From: Oscarella lobularis | Lineage: Eukaryota; Porifera; Homoscleromorpha; Homosclerophorida; Oscarellidae | DNA: 64,000 bases | Assembly (NCBI RefSeq): GCF_947507565.1 | Contig: NC_089176.1 | Span: 1,736,001 to 1,800,000, forward strand | Direction: 5' to 3' | Shown: one piece after another, positions 18,030 through 30,350 of the stretch | Position numbering within the stretch: position 1 is the first letter of the stretch | How the letters are laid out: each line of letters begins with the position of its first letter | The notes under the pieces: model-generated | What the model saw: the letters and a program-made list of their open reading frames with translations, nothing else | Told to the model about the DNA's origin: nothing | Databases searched by the model: none | Position numbers and translations under genes: made by a program

Positions 18030-21000
18030 GCTCCAATTTCTGCATTAAAGAAGATTCGACTAATTTATAGCGTAAAATATGCGATTAATTTTTTGCATAA
18101 ATATGAGGCCCCATTACGATCCGGGCCACGAAAATTTCGTTTATTTAAAGGAAAAGGCAGCAATCAAAGCGCTTGTTTTCTGCATGAAATTAGAGCTATG
18201 ATTTATAGCAAAAAAACGAGCTATTAGCTTTATAGATGAAAATGGGGTCCCAAAAGAAACCGGGCCGCAAAAATTTCGTTTATTTAAAGGTAAAGGCAGC
18301 AATATCTCCATCAAATAAGAGCTACTTTGACTGATTTATAGCAAAAACGAGCGATTAATTATACAGTATAGATAAAAAAAACGAGGCCCTTATAGGAACC
18401 GAGCCGCAAAATTTTCGTTTATTAAAACAAAGGAAGCAAAAAAACGTTTTTCTGCAGCAAATTAGAGCTACTTCGACTGATTTATAGCGAAAAACGAGCG
18501 ATTAATAAAAATGGGGCCCCAATAGAAACTGGGCCAAAAAATTTCGTTTATTCAAAGGTAAAGGCAGCAATTTCTGAATTAAATAAGAGCTAACGAAATT
18601 TCTGCGGCCCGGTTCCTATTGGAGCCTCATTTTTATGTATATAATTAATCGCTCCTTTTTGATATAAATCAGTCAAAGTATCTCCAATTTGATTAAGAAA
18701 AACGGTTTTTTGCTGCCTTACACTTTAATAATCGGCGCGGTTCCTATCGGAGCCTCATTTTTATCTATATAGTTAATCGCTCGTTTTTTGCTATAAATGC
18801 TTAAAAGTAGCTCCAATTTGATGCAGAAAACGGTTTCATTACTGCCTTTGCCTATAAATAAACGAAATTTTCGTGGTCGTGTTCCTAACGGGGCCTAACC
18901 TTTATCCAAAAAATTAATCGGATATTTTACGCTATAAATGAGTCGAAGTAGCTCTAATTTGATGAAAATATTGCTGCCTTTAACTTTAAATAGGCCCCAT
19001 TTTTATGTATAAAAGTAATCGCTTGTCTTTTGCTATAAATCTTAGCTCTAATTTAACGCAGAAAAACGCTTTCACTGCTGCCTTTGCCTTTAAATAAACA
19101 AAATTTTCGTGGCCCGGTTCCTAACGGGCCTCATTTTTATCCAAAAAATTAATCGCATATTTCACGCTATAAATTAGTCGAATCTTCTTTCGTGAAGAAA
19201 TTGCAGCTTTTCCTTTGCAATCGACTCATTTATAGCGTAAAATACGAATTTTTTGGATAAAAGTGAGACCCCAATAGGAACCGGGCCGCAAAAATTTCGT
19301 TTATTAAAGCAAAAAACTAATCGCTCTTTTTTTGCTATAAATGAGTCGAAGTAGCTCTAATTTTAATTTGATGCAGAAAAATGTTTTTATTCCTGCTTTT
19401 GCCTTTGAATAAACAAAATTTTTGTGGCCCGGTTTTTAAAGGGAGCCTCATTTTCATAAAAACAGTTAATCGCATATTTTACGAAGTAACTCTTATTTAA
19501 TGCAGAAACTGCTGCCATTGCCTTTGAATAAACGAGATTTTTCCGGCCAGATTCCTATTTGGGCCCCATTTCTATCTATAAAACTAATCAATCGTTTTTT
19601 TGCTATAAATAAGTAGTATTAGCTGTAATTTGATGAAGTAAACCGTTTTTTGCTGCATTTGCCTTTAATAAATGAAATTTTTGCGGCCCGGTTCCTATTG
19701 GGGCCTCATTGTTATCTATACAATTAATCGCTCGTTTCTGCTCTAAATCAGTCACAGTAGCTCAATTTGATGCTGAAAAACGTTTCCATTGCTGCCTTTT
19801 CAAATAAACGAAACTTTTGTGGTCCGGTTTCTAATGGGGCCTCACCTTTATCCAAAAAATTCATCGCGTTGTTTACGCTATAAATTAGTCGAAGTAGCTC
19901 TAATTTTATGCTGAAATTGTTGCATTTAGGTACCTTTAAATAAACGAAATTTTTGCGGCACGGTTCCTATTGAGGCCTCATTTTAATCCAAAAAATTGTT
20001 TGCATATTTTACGCTATATATCAGTTAAATTAGCTCTTATTTATTGTAGGAATTGCTGTCTTTGCCTTTAAATAAACGAATTTTTGCGACCCCGGTTCCT
20101 ATTGGGGCCCGATTTTTCTATACATTTAATCGCTCGTTTTTTGCTATATATCGGCACCAAATTAGAGCTACTTCGTCTGATTCATAGCAAGAAAACGAGC
20201 GATTAGTTTATTACATAAAATGGGGCCCCAATAGGGCCACAAAAAATCGTTTATTCAAAGGTAAATGCGGCAATTTCTGCATCAAATTAGAGCTAAAAGG
20301 CAAAGGCAGCAATTTCTGCATTAAATAAAAGCTACTTTGACTGATTAATAGCGTAAAATATGCGATTAATTTTTTTAAAAAAGAGGTCTATTGGAACCGG
20401 GCCATGAAAATTTCGTTTATTCAAAGTCAAAGGAAGCATTTTTGGAACTACCGGTAAATAAGAGCTAATTCGACTGATTTAGCGTGAAATATGCGATTAA
20501 TTTTTTGGATAAAAATGAGGACCTATGAGAAAGCAGACCACGAAAATTTCGTTTCTTCAAGGCAAAGGCAGCGATAAAGCGTTTTCTGCATCAAATTAGA
20601 GCTGCTTCGACTGATCTAAAGCAAAAAACGAGTGATTATTTGTATAGATAACATGAGGCCGCAATACGAACCTGGCCGCAAAAATTTCGTTTATTGAAGG
20701 CAAAGGCAGCAAAAAAGCTTTTTTTTGGCACCAAATTAGAGCTACTTCGACTGATTTATAGCAAAAAACAAGCGATTAGTTTTGTAGATAAAATGGGGCC
20801 CCAATAGGAACCGGGTCGCAATAATATCGTTTATTTAAAAGCAAAGGCAGCAATATCTGCATTAAATAAGAGCCACTTTGGCTGATTTATAGCGTAATAT
20901 ATGCGATGAATTTGTTGGATAGAAATGAGGCCCCATTAGGAACCGGACCGCGAAAATTTCGTTTACTAATCGCTCGTTTTTTCTTTAAATCAGTCGAAGC

Positions 21001-21540
21001 AGCTCTAATTTGATGCAGAAAAACGTTTTTCTGCTGCCTTTGCCTTTAATAAACGAATTTTTTTGACCCGGTTCCTATTGGGGCCTTATTTTTATCTATA
21101 TGATTAAAGCTCGTTGTTTTGCTATAAATCAGTCAAAGTAGCTCAATTTTTTGCGGAAAAACTGTTTCATTGCTGGCTTTGCCTTTAAATAAACAAAATT
21201 TTCGTGGTCCGGTTCCTAACGGGGCCTCACCTTTATCCAAAAACAAATCGCATATTTTACGCTATTAATCAGTCGAAGTAGCTCTAATTTGTTGCCGAAA
21301 TTGCAGCCTTTACCTTTAAATAAAGCTTTGCGGCCCTGTTCCTAATGGGGCCCCCATTTTTATCTATAAAACTAATCGCTCGTTTTTTGCTGTACAAATC
21401 AGTCAAAGTAGCGTAAAATATGCTATTAATTCTTTGGAAAAAAATGAGGTCCCAATAATAACCGGGCCGCAAAAATTTCGTTTATTAAAGGCAAAGGTAG
21501 CAATGAAACCGTTTTTCTGCATCAAATTGAGCTACTTTAA
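18030..21540. repeat. A/T-rich satellite array, about 140-bp monomer, left block
   Basis: Roughly 24 monomers share the boxes GGAACCGGGCC, TTTCGTTTATTTAAAGG, AAAGGCAGCAA, GAGCTACTTTGACTGAT and GCGATTAATT. Two subtypes tend to alternate: one reads TTATAGCAAAAAACGAGCG, the other TTATAGCGTAAAATATGCG. Orientation flips near 18593, 19225, 19310, 20150, 20970 and 21410. Copies are diverged, so the array is not young. It contains no open frame of interest. Confidence 0.9.
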
Positions 21541-21690
21541 TTAATGGCGGGTTAGACTTATTTAACCGTCGTTAACTTCGCCGTAATATGGCGCGCGCTA
21601 GGAAACCACACGCGCACTCTTATTGGCTAACACGGGGTGTTTCCAATTGGACCGCGGCCTTTGTGACGTCGCCTTCTCTCATGCTCGCTG
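21541..21690 (+). promoter_or_regulatory. Promoter-like segment before the DUF6589 gene
   Basis: Between the satellite and the first coding exon lie two CCAAT-type boxes (TATTGGCTAA near 21620, CCAATTGG near 21644) and a CRE-like TGACGTCG near 21664. Foldback insertions then separate this segment from the start codon. Function is inferred from motifs only. Confidence 0.35.
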
Positions 21691-21691
21691 C

Positions 21692-21749
21692 TAGCCTCTG
21701 AAACCCAGACCCTCCCCGCGCGCGCGTTACTTGCGGAGAGGGTCTGGGC
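21692..21749. mobile_element. Foldback element of the TAGCCTCTGAAACCC type (no right end seen)
   Basis: Starts TAGCCTCTGAAACCC and holds the CAGACCCTCC / GGAGAGGGTCTG inverted repeat found in the element at 61345. The expected right end (GGGTTTCAGATA) is missing, so this copy is cut short. Confidence 0.6.
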
Positions 21750-21759
21750 AACTTTGTAC

Positions 21760-21898
21760 TAGCCTCGGACCCAGGCCTCCCCCCGCTTTCGCTCGAGTGC
21801 GCGCTAGGCATGGAGGGCTCGCTCAAGCGGGGAGAGCGAGCCCTCCATGCCTAGCGCGCACTCGAGCGAAAGCGGGGGGAGGCCTGGGTCCGAGGCTA
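21760..21898. mobile_element. 139-bp foldback element with 9-bp target duplication
   Basis: Almost a perfect palindrome: arms of about 64 bp around an 11-bp loop, ends TAGCCTCGG and CCGAGGCTA. It is flanked by the direct repeat ACTTTGTAC (21751-21759 and 21899-21907). Too small to code; presumably moved by a transposase elsewhere. Confidence 0.9.
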
Positions 21899-21984
21899 AC
21901 TTTGTACTACGCGTCGGTTCCTTTGACCGTAATTGGATTACTACCTCGTGTCCCCGGGGAGTCAGCCGCGTGCCCGCGAAGGGG

Positions 21985-24900
21985 ATGAGCTGCCGAATTT
22001 GTTCCGCCGATCTGTCGAATTCCAAAGTCCGTCGAAGGCTATTCGCTAGCGACGACGAACCTCGAGAAGCCCTAGGTCGCATCATTGGGAAAGCGGTCTC
22101 GCAGGACGACGGATTGTCGCCGTTTTTGGAATCGTCTGATCAAAATTCGCCGGCTTGAATGCGACCTGAAAGAAAGCGAGGACTTCATCGCCACTACATA
22201 TGCACGTACGTCGCGTGCGGTCATTTCTTCCGCTTCCTTCACCGACGTCAAACGCGCTGCCGACAAAAGGGCAATGGATTTCACTCCCCCGAGGGTTGCT
22301 CCAAAGCGGATTGACGACAGACCTAGTCCAAAAAGTCCATTTAGGTTATAAATAACTATATAATAAAATATATGTTGTGAGAATTATGATTTCATACAGA
22401 AAGGCAAACGACGATGTACCTGTAATGCCACGGCGACTTGCTCCTAGACGACTCATCGGTGACACAGCTCCTTCCGCCGCCGCTACTGATGACAGGCCAG
22501 AAATAAGCATAGTACTGCTGCATCACCTAATTAATGACGACGAGCATAACAAATAAAATTCTTTTTAGGTTGGCGTCACTATTGCTGAGGAAGACCATGT
22601 AGTGGAGCAACCTATACACGGATTTTCCTTCCCACATTCCGATACGAAGACCTTCGCAAAAGTGACACTAGTTTGGGATTTTATATACCTGTACATAGCA
22701 TTTCCTATGTCGTAGATTGAGGTAAGGTATCAGTCGCGTGCCGTTCCAGCAGTAACCCAAAAGCCGGGACTCATTTCGATTACTCGTGCATTGATCGACC
22801 AAAACATCCCAGCTCTAGCTTCAGCAATATACGCCATTGCTCCAAAAGAAGTGATAGCACTCGTATCCAAGTCGGTTTCGGCTGAAAGTGCACACGTATG
22901 CTTGGCCAAAAACAATTCGCTACTCAGAAAATCGTCTAAGGAGGCACTAACAAATTTCTCCATCTCCGACGTCGTAAGAGAGCTGTGGACGACTGCTCCC
23001 GCGCTGGTTCACACGCTACAAGCTGTGATGGGAGTACCATTACAGGATTTTCCTGAAGCCAGTGAAGGTAATCTGCCAACGGTTATTCCCAAGTGGGTAC
23101 CGAACCTTGTAGCGGCAGCAGCGTGCCTTTTTTTCCAAAGAAATCGCCAAATGTCAGCCTTCCAACACTTGTTGGTCTACTTCTGCGCGAGACAGCAGCT
23201 AAGAAAGAGCTGTATCAACGCCTTCAACGGTTCGGAATGAGTGTTACGTCCAAATGCAACCGCAAAAGTAAGAGCCCTTATTGGTCGATTCGATGCTGAT
23301 GTGAGAAACTGGCAAAAATCCGTCGTTGAATGGCATAATGGCACAATCGACAGCGACAAAGAAAAATCCTTCAAAATTTGGCAATTTGTTGGTGATAACG
23401 TCGACCTGTATAAGCGAACCAGAGACGCGTCGAAGCAGAACGTCTCTCTTCACTGGTTCCACCTGGTCGCAGTAAAAGAACGGGTTCCGCCTCCAATACC
23501 GCTTACTGCCAACGCTCGACGCGCTTCTATTCTGACAGTGCCTATCGAGAACTTTCTTCCGTCCTACGACGATATCCAGTGCTTTAGAGCAGAACTGCGA
23601 GTGCTTATATTGCTCGTGTCTTGAGTCGACTCGTGCCCAACTTCTCACGCTATGAAAAAATTGTTCCAAGGCACATAGAACATGAATATTATGACGTTGC
23701 ACGCCAGAAAAGCTTGTGCATTCCTATTGGGCTCTTAGACCTTAACGAGAACAAACGAGGAGACATGGAAGAAATTATGAAAACCATACGGGATTATGTG
23801 CCTTACGTTGGGAACGAAGCAGAAGTTCAAGTTCAATTCTTCGGTGACCTTCTCACGGCTGAGCAAGCGCGATCCTCGCAGCACTCAAGAACAGACTCGG
23901 ACTCTTCAGTCGATCGACGCGAAGGTCTTCTTTGCTGCCCTTCAGACTTCCACTGTTCAATGCATTTTGTCGATCTAATTTATACTCATCATTTTCGCTC
24001 CACATCTGCACTTACTGATACTGGAACTCTTGCGAACCTGAAGCTTCATTTAAAGAGAAAAGGCGTTAATAGGAAGGCAAAGCAGAACTACCAAACAGCA
24101 GTAAATTTCTTGCAAGATGTTACCGATGGATACATCCTTGCCTGGGCTACGAAGTACTATGCAGTGAACTCTCCTGCTGATATAGACATCACGACAGCTG
24201 AAAATGACCTTTCTGACCGTTTCTGGTCTGATGTCGAGAGCATTCTTCGGAACATCATGTTTGATGATTTTGAACAGAATGTTTCATCACTGATGCCTGA
24301 ATCATTTTCTTCCTTGCCGTCCGGAGTTGATCACTCGTATGCTGCTGTTGCTCCATCCGTTGAAGAGCCAGACACTGCGTTCTTGTATGTCAAAAATCTC
24401 GTCACTCTGTCATTGATGGAAAGAAATTTTCAGGATGCAGTGAAAGAAATGGACGGAAATCGCGTATTCAGGATTTGGAAAATAAAGATGCTTTACTTTA
24501 AGGCTCACCAAAGGCAGAAATACGCTCTTGCTTCGCTTCGGTATACTGCCGACCAGAACGCTCTTCCGCTGCGCATCGGCAACGATGGCATCGCTTCTTC
24601 AATACTGAAGGAGGAAAAGGAGAAAATATTCCCGTGGATCTAATGCTCGAGCACAAAAATAATTATTTGAAGGACATGCTTCGCCACCAGCACGCAAATG
24701 TGACGTTTGAGTCAGCCAAAGTGGCAAGCCAATCCTACCACACTCTGCAAACCATGGTTAGAAATTTCAGTTCCGAATTGTCAATTAGAGTACACTCGGG
24801 TAAGCATAGTGTCGCCAACAGATCTTCGGATATAAACAAAATTGCGGAAATTGCTCTAAAAAACAATCTTACCGCAAATACTCCTGGCCGAACTTTAAAC

Positions 24901-25008
24901 GCATTTCCAATTTTCAAACCATCCTTGCAAAATCTTTCTAGAGAAAAATTATTGACTTGGATAGAAAAACACAGAAAAATTATGCATGACTTTATAGAGC
25001 AAAGATGA
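21985..25008 (+). pseudogene. DUF6589-family gene, copy 1, decayed by frameshifts
   Basis: The N-terminus has a Cys motif (MSCRICSADL ... RRRLF) and, in another frame, a second Cys half with the final Cys replaced by Phe (DCRRFWNRL). Introns are visible near 22347-22400 and 22493-22567. The core follows from about 22790 to 25008: SISDVVRELWTTAPALVHTL, GVPLQDFPE, QRNRQMSAFQHLL, then IPIGLLDLNENKRGDMEEIM, FFGDLLTAEQARSSQHSRTD, RFWSDVESIL, and a tail with EHKNNYLKDMLRHQ, HSGKHSV and TWIEKHRKIMHDF. This order is that of the DUF6589 family, which is multicopy in corals, sponges and fungi and has no established function; a transposon link is suspected. The frame breaks near 22110, 23170, 23265, 23605 and 24580, so it is a decayed copy or an uncorrected assembly. 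It lies tail-to-tail with the RecQ fragment. Confidence 0.7.
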
Positions 25009-25035
25009 CTAACTAATTTTGGTCATGTTAGATAG

Positions 25036-26284
25036 TCAATGCGTACGTTGTACACAAAGAAAAATATCTAATAGCTCGTCAGTGCATGCTGCTATTGGCG
25101 CGTTTGCGTAGAGCGCTAAATCATCTGTGTGGGTAATGTTATGTGCGATGTCTACGAGGTTATCAACAGTATGTCTTGGAAGAAAATGTACGGCGACTTC
25201 TCCTGTTTCGTCCTGTACGTCTTCGTATTGAAAGTGCGTCAATTCTGTGCGTAAAAGTCTCCTTTTCGACGCGCTCCACAGGGAATCAGAAACGGGCGTA
25301 ACAGTGCTATTTGATGTATTCACGAAAGTGATCCCATCGTAAGTGGGATGCTCAGTGCCTAACGCCTCCTCACATACGTCACAGCAGTGCCAGTTACAGC
25401 GCTCCTCTCCGCCACAATATGGTTGAGTAGGAGCTGCCTCTGGCATTGAAACGATTGATTCAATACGAAACGTCGCATACCATCTGAAATATTTCTACAG
25501 AGATTACCGTTCCAGAGAAAAATCGATGCACTTGCGTGACCGTCTCTTCCGGCTCTTCCCAACTCTTGGAGATACTCTTCATCTGTCTTAGGCGGGCCCA
25601 AATGAATGACTTTGTGCAAACCTTTTATGTCGACCCCTAAGCCTAAGGCTGTTTTAGCAAATACTACTCTAACTACGCCTGCGGGTGTCTGCAGGGACTC
25701 CAAGACATCGGCTTTTGTGACTTCAGCATATGTGGAATGGAACATTGCAAACAGTCGATTCTTGACCAATTGCATAGCCTCCGGGGGCCAATATCCGTCA
25801 TTTCGCAGTCGAGCCTGAAAATAACTAAATAGATACGCGCACTGGTCGACAGATTTGCAGTAAATAACAATTCGCGGGCAGCTGATCCGTTTCTCTTTGA
25901 GTTGTATTAGAAGAGGATTGAACACTTCGGCGAGATCATTGCCTATTTTCCTTACAAATATACGGACGTTAGATCGATCAGGACTGCGAATGACTTCCCT
26001 GCAGTTTTCCATCCCATATACACGTATTAGCTTAGCGCGGGACAAGCGAGTGACTGTTGCAGTAAGAGCAAGCATCGGAACACGACCAAGCAATGCTCTA
26101 ATTTCTCCAACTAATGCACACCACGGTCGAAAAACCTCTTTTCTCATTGTTGACTCGCCCCTAAAAGAAAGCGAATGTAAGTACAGCAGAGAACGCAGTG
26201 GAATCTTCACCATTCTAACACCGTGTGTGCTTTGTCGGCAACGACAGCTATCACCTGACTTTGAACGCTTGGTAGTTGAAAAAT
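25036..26284 (-). pseudogene. RecQ-like DNA helicase, 5'-truncated
   Basis: Begins at the satellite edge with QVIAVVADKAHTVLEW (motif II, DExH-like but DKAH), interrupted by a GT..AG intron at about 26160-26227. It continues with MLALTATV (motif III), RIVIYCKSVDQCAYLF (motif IV), TALGLGVDIKGLHKVIHLGP (motif V) and QELGRAGRDG with the arginine finger (motif VI). It then enters the zinc-binding part (CNWHCCDVC) in another frame, after a frameshift near 25410. The Walker A lobe is missing, cut off by the satellite. RecQ enzymes unwind DNA 3' to 5'; this copy cannot. Only 28 bp separate its 3' end from that of the DUF6589 gene. Confidence 0.85.
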
Positions 26285-27405
26285 GAGGCCTCATTAGGAA
26301 TCGGGCCCCGAAGATTTTGTTTATTCAAAGGCAAAGTCAGAAATGAAAATTTTTTCTGCATTTTGCAAGTTAGAGCTACTGTGACTGATTTATAGCGTAA
26401 AATATGCGATTATTTGTGTCGATAAAATGAGGCCCATTAGGAACCGGGCCAAAAAGATTTTCGTTTATTTATAGACAAAGGCAGCAATGAAAACGTTTTT
26501 CTGAATCCAATTGGAGCTACTTTGACTAATTAAATTCGAAGAACAAGCGATTAATTATATAAATAAAAATGAGGCCCCAATAGGAACCAGGCTGAAAAAA
26601 TTCTGTTATTTAATTAATTAAGGTTAAGGCAGCAATTTCTGCAATAACCAAGACCTACTTCGACCGATTTAAAGCGTAAAATATGCGATTAATTGTTTGG
26701 AGAAAAATAAGGCCACATTAGGAACCGGGTGATGAAAATTTCGTTTATTTAAAGGCAAAAAAGGCAGCAATTGAAACGGTTTTCTGCATCAAATTACAGC
26801 AACTTCGACTGACTTATACAGTAGCAAAAAACGAGCGATTAGTTTTATAGATAAAAATGGGGTACATAGGAACGGGGCTGCAACAATTTCGTTTATTCAA
26901 AAGCAAATGCAGCGAATAAGAGCTATTTTAACTGATTTATAGCGTAAAAGATGCAATTAATTTTTTGGATAAAAAGGTCCCATTAGGAACCGGGCCCCTA
27001 AAATTTCGTTCATTCAAAGGCAAAGGCCGCAATTTCCTTTTAAATAAGAGCTATTTCGACTGTTTTATAAAATTAGCAATTAATTGTTTAGATAAAAATG
27101 AGGCCCATTAGACGGTTGCGATTAATTGTTTAGATATACAGTACTGGTCTTCGCCCGAAGTACACAGGAACCGGGCTGCAAAAATTCGCCTACTTAAAGG
27201 CAAAGGCAGCAATTTCTAAATAAGAGCTACTTTGACTGATTTATAGCGTAAAATAGGCGATTAATTTTTTAGATAAAAATGAGGCCCTTTAGAAACCAGG
27301 CCGCCAAAATTTCGTTTATTAAAGGCAATGACAGCAAAAAATGTTTTTCTGTATCAAATTAGAGCTATTTTGACTGATTTATAGCAAAAAGACGAGCTAT
27401 TAACC
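26285..27405 (+). repeat. Satellite array, right block
   Basis: Same monomers and same two subtypes as the left block, about eight copies, all in one orientation. The left block stops inside a monomer after GAGCTACTTT and this block starts at AAAATGAGGCC, only about 50 bp further on in the monomer. The 4.7 kb between them therefore behaves like an insertion into one array. Confidence 0.9.
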
Positions 27406-27742
27406 CATGGATCTCCAGAATAAGGCTGGACCCCATCCCCGGGCCCGACCCAACCTATCCAAACGGTTCCCGCCGTCCACTACCGAGAGAACCATATTAA
27501 CCTAAAAATATGGAGGGATGACGAGGGGTCTGCCGCGGCCCGGATATTCGGCCGAGTCCCCGCGCGGTTACGTAGCTCGCTTTGGTCACCATGGTAACCG
27601 GAGTATCCGGGCACCTACCCAAACCATAGGTGACCGCTTGCGAACGAGCGGTAACCCCCAACCGACACAACCTCGTTTGCATACAATACAATACACGCGT
27701 TTTTTCCTCTACTCCGACCCAGACAAAACAACACAGCCAAAA

Positions 27743-29230
27743 TTAGAGAAGGTCCTTTGCCAAAGACGCCAAAAGCCAACCGGCGGAGGATGATGGATAT
27801 ACCGATGAAACGCTGCGCTGCGCCAGCGACCGAACCGCGGAGTCTTCCAGACCCAAGGTCGCCGCTGTGGTTGCCGCCCCAATGCGGAGGCTGTGGCCCG
27901 AGTATGAGGAAGCCGGAAGGCCGGCCTGCTCAAGCGCCGCGCGCACGAAGACCACCAAGGCAGAAAGAGAGAGAGGGGCACCGCTCTCCAATCGGAAGAG
28001 GGGACCCGCCGACCAACCCCTCACCGCCAGGTAGGCTGCTAGGGCCGCCACCGGGCATAGCCAGCAAAACGTGCGCCCGAGCAACACCGACGCCCCCTGA
28101 CGGAAAGGGTCTGTCTTCGACTGCTTGATGCGGATAACCACAAGCGACGGGGCCTGCGGCGAATCAAAAGCGACGTCGCCGGGCGTGAGGTGCGACTCAG
28201 GGTGGAAGGCTGCCGCAGAATCGACAGTGAACTCACCCGCCCGTAGAAAACCATAGAAACCGGTGTAGCACGCCCCCAGAGGAGCTTCGACAAGTAGGCT
28301 CCCGGCGTGCGGTTCCAGATATTGTAGAGAGCCCGCAACACCTGTGGGGTAATTGGCAACCGCTGGGCGGTGAGGACCCCGGATTTCCACCCGAGCGCCG
28401 ATGTCCCCGAAGCGTCAGTGCGAGCCGAGGCATGTCGACGAGAAAAGGATTGGCGAGTCCCGCGGTGATATGCAACTGACTCACGGCCACCAGATAACAC
28501 TTGATCGTAGAGTACGCCGGACCATTATCCACTAACCATGCAACAAACAGACACAACTGCCCGCCGGGAGAGGCGAGCGCCGAGCCTGAGCACAGCACAG
28601 AACGATAGAAAAGCCCTCTGGCCCGAGGCGTACGAACGACGAGTCGACGACGCTAGTCCCTCCTTGTCCAATAGTTCTGCTGCAACTTCCTCCAGGCCGG
28701 CCGACGTCCACTGCGGATCGTCGATCCAATCGACGAGCTCCGGAGGCAGACGATTCGACTCGAGATGCAACTTCACGGAAGAAAGAAACTCATCAGACGG
28801 CTTGCTCCGTGAGAGAGCGTCAGCCACTGAGTTGGCCTTCCCCGGGACGTGACGAGCCGAGATGACAAACCATTCTTGGCGGCCAAAAACTGCAGCACGC
28901 GCGTCAATTGCATGAACGTCCTTCGAGCTTCCGGACTTAACCGCTGCAACCACCGTTGAATTATCGCTCCCCACCAGGACTGCCAGCCCCGCCACCGAGG
29001 GCCCCAGACTGCAGCCGCCAGGACGATCGGAAGCGCTTCCTTTGGCGCAATCGGAAGAGGCCCCAATCGTTTGCACCACTGCCACTGGAACCAGCGATCA
29101 CCCCAACGTACACCGCACCCCCAAGCGCCGAACGCGTCCGACTGCACAAAAACTGACGGCGAGCGGAGAACGAGCGCATCAAACCGGCCAACCCCGTTCC
29201 ATTCCGATGCCGTAGCGTGCCACCAGGCAA
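27743..29230 (-). pseudogene. DIRS/Ngaro-type retroelement 3' part: RNase H and tyrosine recombinase
   Basis: Reading on the minus strand, 29147-28760 encodes the RNase H end (SDNSTVVAAVKSG, ARHVPGKANSVADALSR). A recombinase N-terminus follows (STRRSYASGQRAFLSFC, near 28640), then the catalytic part (GFYGFLRAGEFT, IKQSKTDPFRQG, SYSGHSLRIGAATTAA with the HxxR). The final WRS..Y segment is frameshifted (AQRSVSSVYP). The frame changes near 28500-28390 too. No reverse transcriptase is present, so this is a 5'-truncated copy. It abuts the right satellite block. It is a different, more decayed copy than the element at 39801-45810. Confidence 0.8.
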
Positions 29231-29299
29231 TTTCTTCGCGAGCGCTGCAGTTAAGACGTAAAGGCCGATCGTTGTTTGGTCATCCAGACGTTTTGTGAT

Positions 29300-30350
29300 T
29301 CGTGAACACGCACGTTGTTGGGATATTTGAATTGCTTTCGGACTCTTTCTCCTAGTCTAGCATTTCTTTCCTTGAAGAGCATAAAAGCAACTTCTCTCCA
29401 CTTTCTGTTGCTGTAAGGGAAACCGTGAATCCCTTTCTTTCAACTTTTGTTGTTTTCTTATCGATTTTTTCCTTTGATGTCATTTGTTCTTCTTGTTGGC
29501 ATATGGAATCTGACCATTGTTTAGTAACAATTCTACCAGGAGTTAGAAGGGACAAACTGAGAGGCATTCGTTCCAACTTTATAGCAATCGCCACAGCGTT
29601 TTTTATAACGGCAGGGCCATTAATATCTAGCTGAAAAATTCGTTAAGCCTAATCCTCAAACGAGCTGTTTTGCGTAAGACTGCAATTCTCTATTGGAGAC
29701 GGCAAAGCTTTCTGATTGCTGCTCTTCCAAATAAGGGTAGCACTTGGCATCAATTTCAGAGGAGGCAACTGGCACTCCATCGTGTAGTTTTCGTTTTGAC
29801 TTCAAGTTCTTTAGCTGTCTTTGAGACGTTTTTGCCGTGGGTTCTGTGCTACGTAATTAGGCGATATTTGAATGAAACAGAGTAGGAAGACAGTCGCTTG
29901 AACATTTTGTAAAATGCTCATGCTGCTGACGCATGGTGCCGACGCAACAATGCTATGCAAAGCGTCAGTAAGTAGCCCGACATTAAAGACCAACACTAAA
30001 GTCTTGCTTACACAACGGATCGTGCTGGCATAGAAAGGGGAAAGAGTGTGCATTGGCGCTTGCAGTGTGTAAAGTGAAGTCTGTGCAAGAAATTGACGCC
30101 AAAGAGGAGGTGGGCTCTTGCTCGGGGGTGGGCGCTTAATTAATCGGAATAATAGCTTTTCAACTTCGCGCAGAACTGCTGTCGCTACGGCGCGAACTGC
30201 GTTCACCGTCACGCTTGCGGCAAATGGAATCGCGCCCTTGACGGCAAAGCCGCGTTGAAGTCGGCGCAAAGATGACGGGCCGCGTCGCCCAAGCCGCAGA
30301 AGAACTGACGTTTGAAGCGAGCACGCTTTGCTGGGGTCCGTGCACTGTTC
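29300..30350. other. Stretch without a recognisable gene
   Basis: A minus-strand frame at about 29640-29352 (starting LDINGPAVIKNAVAIAIK) has protein-like composition but no family match and no clear ends. The 181-residue minus frame at 30356-29811 looks like chance. Nothing else is supported. Confidence 0.4.

Noticed and set aside
18030-21540. Protein-like open frames of 60-85 residues in the satellite
   Set aside because: They recur with the satellite period in both orientations and have no domain.
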